Positions 60,957-64,000 of a stretch of 64,000 nucleotides of DNA are shown piece after piece. This stretch comes from Thermoplasmata archaeon (GTDB lineage: Archaea; Thermoplasmatota; Thermoplasmata; Thermoplasmatales; Thermoplasmataceae): assembly GCA_021797735.1 (NCBI GenBank), contig JAJZZE010000033.1, forward strand, positions 16,931 through 80,930. Direction: 5' to 3'. The notes under the pieces are model-generated. The model was not told where the DNA came from. It made no database searches and worked only from the letters and a program-made list of their open reading frames with translations. The position numbers and the translations under genes were made by a program. Each line of letters opens with the position of its first letter. Within the stretch, counting starts at the first letter, position 1.

Positions 60957-61973
60957 ATGAAAGTTAATATAAACGGTGAAACAAAGACCATATTAGCAGT
61001 ATGGTATGAAAATAACGAGGTAAAATTAATAGACCAGAGGAAAATTCCAGAAAGTGTGGAAATCTTTTCAGCAAAAAATAGTGATGATATATACTATGCC
61101 ATAAAGGATATGGTTGTCCGTGGTGCACCGGCAATAGGTGTAACCGCTGCCTATGGACTGGCTATGGCAAATAAAAATAAGGAGGATATGGATAAAGCTA
61201 TTAAAACAATATCATCATCAAGGCCAACTGCATATGATTTATTCAAGGCGGTAAATTATATGAAGGAAAATAAATTTTTAGAATCATCAGCAAGGAGATA
61301 CGCAATTGAAATAACGGAAAGATCAAGGAAAATAGGTGAGTTTGGAAATGAATTAATAGGACCAAATGATAGAATTTTAACGCACTGCAATGCCGGAGCC
61401 TTAGCCGTTGTTGACTGGGGTACAGCACTGGCCCCAATGAGAATTGCACATGATGCTGGCAAAAATATATTTGTTTATGTGGATGAAACCAGACCTAGAT
61501 TACAGGGGGCAAAATTAACCGCATGGGAATTGCAGCAGGAGGGAATAAGTTATTCAATTATAGCCGATAATGCCGCAGGATATTTTATGCATAAAAATGA
61601 GATAGACCTTGCAATTGTCGGTGCGGATAGAATTGCATCAAATGGTGATTTTGCAAATAAAATCGGTACGTATGAAAAGGCTGTCCTGGCAAAGACCAAC
61701 AACATACCTTTCTATGTTGCTGCCCCGGGAAGTACCTTTGACTTCTCATTAAAATCCGGAGATGGAATACCAATAGAGGAAAGGGATGAAAACGAGGTTT
61801 TAATAGTAAATAATAAAAATCTTGGTCCAAAGGAAGGGCATGCAAGGAATCCTGCATTCGATGTAACACCACGCGAATACGTTACCGCATTTATAACTGA
61901 GTACGGTATCTTCAAACCTGAGGAATTAAATAAACTATATAGAATAATTCAAAAGGATTTATTTATGAGGTAA
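60957..61973 (+). CDS. mtnA: Methylthioribose-1-phosphate isomerase
   Basis: I start at ATG 60957 (MKVNINGET), the normal family start; a reading to 60870 adds 29 residues unlike the family. The 338-residue protein has VVRGAPAIGVTAAYGLAM (about residues 51-68), the catalytic Cys in ILTHCNAGALAVVDWGTAL (about 138-156), Asp in IVGADRIASNGDFANKIGTY (about 218-237) and IPFYVAAPGSTFDF (about 249-262). It isomerises methylthioribose-1-phosphate in the methionine salvage pathway. The closely related ribose-1,5-bisphosphate isomerase is the alternative, but Cys and Asp fit MtnA. A GTTTATATAAAAAC box lies about 35 nt upstream. Its last 25 bases overlap trpS from the other strand. Confidence 0.9.
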   Translation: MKVNINGETKTILAVWYENNEVKLIDQRKIPESVEIFSAKNSDDIYYAIKDMVVRGAPAIGVTAAYGLAMANKNKEDMDKAIKTISSSRPTAYDLFKAVNYMKENKFLESSARRYAIEITERSRKIGEFGNELIGPNDRILTHCNAGALAVVDWGTALAPMRIAHDAGKNIFVYVDETRPRLQGAKLTAWELQQEGISYSIIADNAAGYFMHKNEIDLAIVGADRIASNGDFANKIGTYEKAVLAKTNNIPFYVAAPGSTFDFSLKSGDGIPIEERDENEVLIVNNKNLGPKEGHARNPAFDVTPREYVTAFITEYGIFKPEELNKLYRIIQKDLFMR

Positions 61974-63241
61974 TCGTTTAATTTTGATAACGACTCATCC
62001 TTTTTATCCCTTAAATTTTTTAAAAACATTGATATATTCTCTGCAGCCTCTTTTTTACATGGACCACACATTCTGGCTCCACCCTTGCATTCGTCATATA
62101 CCCTCTGGACATAATCATCATCCTTAACGTGGTAATTATATAATTCAAACACCGGGCATATATCAGGATTTCCACCAAACTGTTTCTGTTCCTCTACCGT
62201 TTTTCTGCCACCTGTAACTGCATGTTTTATCTTCCTTGTAGCATCTTCTTCGCTATCATTTAATGCTATCAATGAATCAGGCACAGATGATGACATTTTT
62301 CCCCCCTTTAATCCTGTTTCCAGTCTCTGGAATGTTGCAGAAGGCCCTATAAATGTAAAATTATTGTAATCTTTTTCCTCATTTGCCAGTAATAAATCTA
62401 TTTTGATTTTATCATTTGCCGTTGAATTTTTAATGTTTATTGATCTGTATTCATAGTTTTTTTCTGTTTCATAATGATTTTTTCCCAGCACATCTACGGC
62501 ATTATCTATGTATTTATGCGGGTCATCCTTACCCTTTATATAAACTGCAATTCTGTTATTTTCTATTTTTACATTATATATTCTCAGCCTCTGGGCTATA
62601 TCACGCATTAATCTTATGTGTGGATCCTGATCCACACCAACAGGAACTATTGTTGGTGCAGCCCCCCCGAATTTCTTTAACTGTGAATGCAATACATCTG
62701 AAGCCTGTATTATTGGTGAATTAACATGTAATATGGATGAGGAATCATCGAGCCCATATATTGCCTTTAGTTCACTCATATTTGTTTCATTGGACAATAT
62801 AAAGGATAAACCCTGCGTATCAGAATCATTCGATTGAAAATATATTCTGCAGGGTTTTAATCCCATTGAAATATAATTGGCAATATATTCATTTATCGCT
62901 ATTTCCTTAGCCTTTTCCAGTGGTATATTTCTTGTTGCATATGATTCCAGGTCGGCAACGGTAATAAATACATCAGCACCCAGACTCTGAAAATAAATTA
63001 ACTGGTCTATTGTTACCTTATTGCCAAGATGCATATGTCCTGATGGCATTAAACCGGTTACAGCATTAAATTTCATCTTATTGTTTATGGCATATTCAAT
63101 ATAATCCAGTGACCTCTGGCCGAATATTAAATGTCTTTTAAAAAGGTAATTATCAAAATAATCATCGGTATCCTCTATACCAAAATCCTTTTTTAATTTA
63201 TTATAATCAAAATACTGCTTTGAACTCCACGGGTTTATCAT
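61949..63241 (-). CDS. trpS: Tryptophanyl-tRNA synthetase
   Basis: A 430-residue class I synthetase of the archaeal/eukaryotic type: the HIGH-like PSGHMHLGN (about residues 65-73), VDQDPHIRLMRDIAQRL (about 204-220) and KMSKS-like GLKGGKMSSSVPDSL (about 292-306). A Cys cluster KGGARMCGPCKKE near residue 390 may bind Zn. It charges tRNA-Trp. It is convergent with mtnA (25-base overlap) and follows 5S rRNA on the same strand, 44 bases downstream of it. Confidence 0.95.
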   Translation of the reverse strand: MINPWSSKQYFDYNKLKKDFGIEDTDDYFDNYLFKRHLIFGQRSLDYIEYAINNKMKFNAVTGLMPSGHMHLGNKVTIDQLIYFQSLGADVFITVADLESYATRNIPLEKAKEIAINEYIANYISMGLKPCRIYFQSNDSDTQGLSFILSNETNMSELKAIYGLDDSSSILHVNSPIIQASDVLHSQLKKFGGAAPTIVPVGVDQDPHIRLMRDIAQRLRIYNVKIENNRIAVYIKGKDDPHKYIDNAVDVLGKNHYETEKNYEYRSINIKNSTANDKIKIDLLLANEEKDYNNFTFIGPSATFQRLETGLKGGKMSSSVPDSLIALNDSEEDATRKIKHAVTGGRKTVEEQKQFGGNPDICPVFELYNYHVKDDDYVQRVYDECKGGARMCGPCKKEAAENISMFLKNLRDKKDESLSKLNDYLINKSF

Positions 63242-63285
63242 AGAAGTTCATAATAAAATGGTTAATTAATCTTTTTAATAAAAAT

Positions 63286-63405
63286 AACGACAACGAAACA
63301 TAGTTCCCATCCCCTCGCGGAAGATAGTACAGTATGCAACACACCGGGCTTAACCGTCGGGTTCGGAAAGAGACCTGGTATTTCACCGGCGTTATGGCCG
63401 TCGTC
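63286..63405 (-). rRNA. rrf: 5S ribosomal RNA, solitary
   Basis: The minus strand of about 120 nt has the conserved 5S parts: 5' GACGACGGCCAUAACG, loop B/C region with GGUCUCUUUCCGAACCCGAC, and GUUAAGCCCG; the 5' ACGACGGC pairs with the 3' GUUGUCGU. It is not linked to 16S or 23S genes, as in Thermoplasma. A TATTTATATAGC box lies about 25-30 nt upstream. The 236-bp element E3 is inserted 55 bp upstream of the gene. Confidence 0.95.
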
Positions 63406-63424
63406 AAATCTTAATTACTGAATG

Positions 63425-63433
63425 CTATATAAA
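63425..63433 (-). promoter_or_regulatory. TATA box of 5S rRNA
   Basis: On the minus strand TATTTATATAGC lies about 25 nt upstream of the 5S 5' end. Confidence 0.5.
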
Positions 63434-63460
63434 TATTATTATTCCATTCATTGCGTGTAC

Positions 63461-63696
63461 ATATAGCGTCAAAATCCTTTTAGATCTTATCTCTGATTAT
63501 GATACCATTCGAGTCTTGGCAATGCTCTAATTTTGAGGCTCTTCATCAATTCCGGATATGAGGACATGGTGTGCAAATACTGGTGTATACTATACACCAT
63601 ATGTGTCATTCATACGGGTAATCAAGAAAGTGAGGGATGCCTATTAACAGTGAATAGCTTGAGTTAATTAAAATCTAAAAGGATTTTGACGTCATA
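63461..63696. mobile_element. MITE-like element E3 with 9-bp target duplication
   Basis: The arms CGTCAAAATCCTTTTAGAT (63467-63485) and its reverse complement (63673-63691) match over 19 bases, and the outer few bases match partly. TGCGTGTAC occurs at both edges (63452-63460 and 63697-63705), a target-site duplication. The centre has a palindrome GGTGTATA-C-TATACACC (63582-63598) containing GTATACTATAC, also present in module E2. No gene is visible; no transposase. Confidence 0.75.
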
Positions 63697-63786
63697 TGCG
63701 TGTACTTTCCAGTAAATATCTCCTTTATATATAACCGACCTATTCTAATTTTATTCTTTTAATGTTGAATTGACCATAAATCTGTA

Positions 63787-63888
63787 TCAGTGCATGTCAT
63801 GATATGCTACGTTGTTAATATCTTCCTTTAATTTTTCAAGTGGTATATCTTTTATTTTTTCACCCACTTTAATTATAGTGTGTGACAT
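63787..63888 (-). CDS. Small open frame, 33 residues, unassigned
   Basis: ATG 63888 to TGA 63787 gives a 33-residue hydrophilic peptide with GEKIKDIPLEKLKEDINNVA. It lies 12 bases after the partial gene at the window end on the same strand. It may be a real small protein, an antitoxin-like fragment, or a chance frame. Confidence 0.3.
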   Translation of the reverse strand: MSHTIIKVGEKIKDIPLEKLKEDINNVAYHDMH

Positions 63889-63900
63889 AATATAGTATCC

Positions 63901-64000
63901 TTATTGACTTACAAATTTATTTATCCAGTTTTCACAGAATGTCTTCTTTTTTGACAGCTCAATGAAATTCGATTTAACGATCTCAATCATCATGTCCTGA
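63901..64000 (-). CDS. Partial CDS, C-terminal fragment at window end
   Basis: The minus-strand frame entering from the window edge ends at TAA 63903-63901. The visible 32 residues contain IELSKKKTFCENWINKF and no recognised domain. Its start lies outside the window. Confidence 0.4.
   Translation of the reverse strand, partial: QDMMIEIVKSNFIELSKKKTFCENWINKFVSQ

Overview
The window looks like a chromosome segment of an acidophilic archaeon of the order Thermoplasmatales, probably close to Ferroplasma, Acidiplasma or Picrophilus. It is AT-rich. Many first genes have a TATA box 24-28 nt before the start codon and no leader, while internal operon genes carry a GGAGGTGAT-type ribosome binding site. 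The ribosomal and RNA polymerase gene orders, the solitary 5S rRNA gene, the tricorn factor F1 peptidase and a fused subunit I+III heme-copper oxidase with a blue copper protein all fit this group. The assignment is inferred from gene content, not from a search.

Layout. 1-5.7 kb: accessory membrane proteins, an AAA ATPase with a DUF4143-like C-terminus, and possible remnants of IS200/IS605-type elements. 5.9-11 kb: a terminal oxidase operon (fused I+III, small subunit, sulfocyanin-like cupredoxin, CuA subunit II, heme o synthase), then a metallo-beta-lactamase-like protein that has lost metal ligands. 11.8-13.7 kb: a GH15 glucoamylase. 13.9-29 kb: the S10/spc-type ribosomal superoperon from uL3 to uL15, with aIF1 and RNase P subunit 1, followed by secY, adkA, an Oxa1-like DUF106 protein and cmk. 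29-31.9 kb: a more GC-rich block (small divergent genes, amino acid permease, F1 peptidase) that separates cmk from cbf5. 32-36 kb: cbf5 overlapping nop5, then purF, rpl37e and an Lsm gene on the other strand. 36-42.4 kb: small membrane proteins, a tRNA wybutosine-type methyltransferase homologue, an esterase, a PadR regulator with a Cys/His-rich microprotein, hemL-hemC-hemD and initiator tRNA-Met. 42.4-44.2 kb: a mobile element. 44.2-56.4 kb: dim2-rio1-aIF1A, an APC permease, and nusA-rpoA2-rpoA1-rpoB-rpoH-tRNA-Lys on the minus strand. 56.5-58.7 kb: an ATPase plus nuclease gene pair. 59-64 kb: two regulators, mtnA, trpS, 5S rRNA and a second, MITE-like insertion.

The most unusual part is 42,401-44,197. 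A 1.78-kb segment begins and ends with CTATGGCG inverted ends and is bracketed by an 8-bp (10 with adjacent matching bases) direct repeat, GAGAACTA(CT). It carries two convergent genes, a STAS-like DUF4325 protein and a GHKL-type ATPase. Each flank of the segment is itself a roughly 280-bp module with its own inverted-repeat arms; the module interiors are related, but the arm sequences differ while staying self-complementary. A 236-bp element at 63,461-63,696 with a 9-bp target duplication shares the 11-mer GTATACTATAC with one module. Both insertions lie just upstream of the promoter of a stable RNA gene (initiator tRNA, 5S rRNA). The ATPase/nuclease pair also lies upstream of a stable RNA gene (tRNA-Lys), which suggests that such promoters are preferred landing sites for accessory DNA here.
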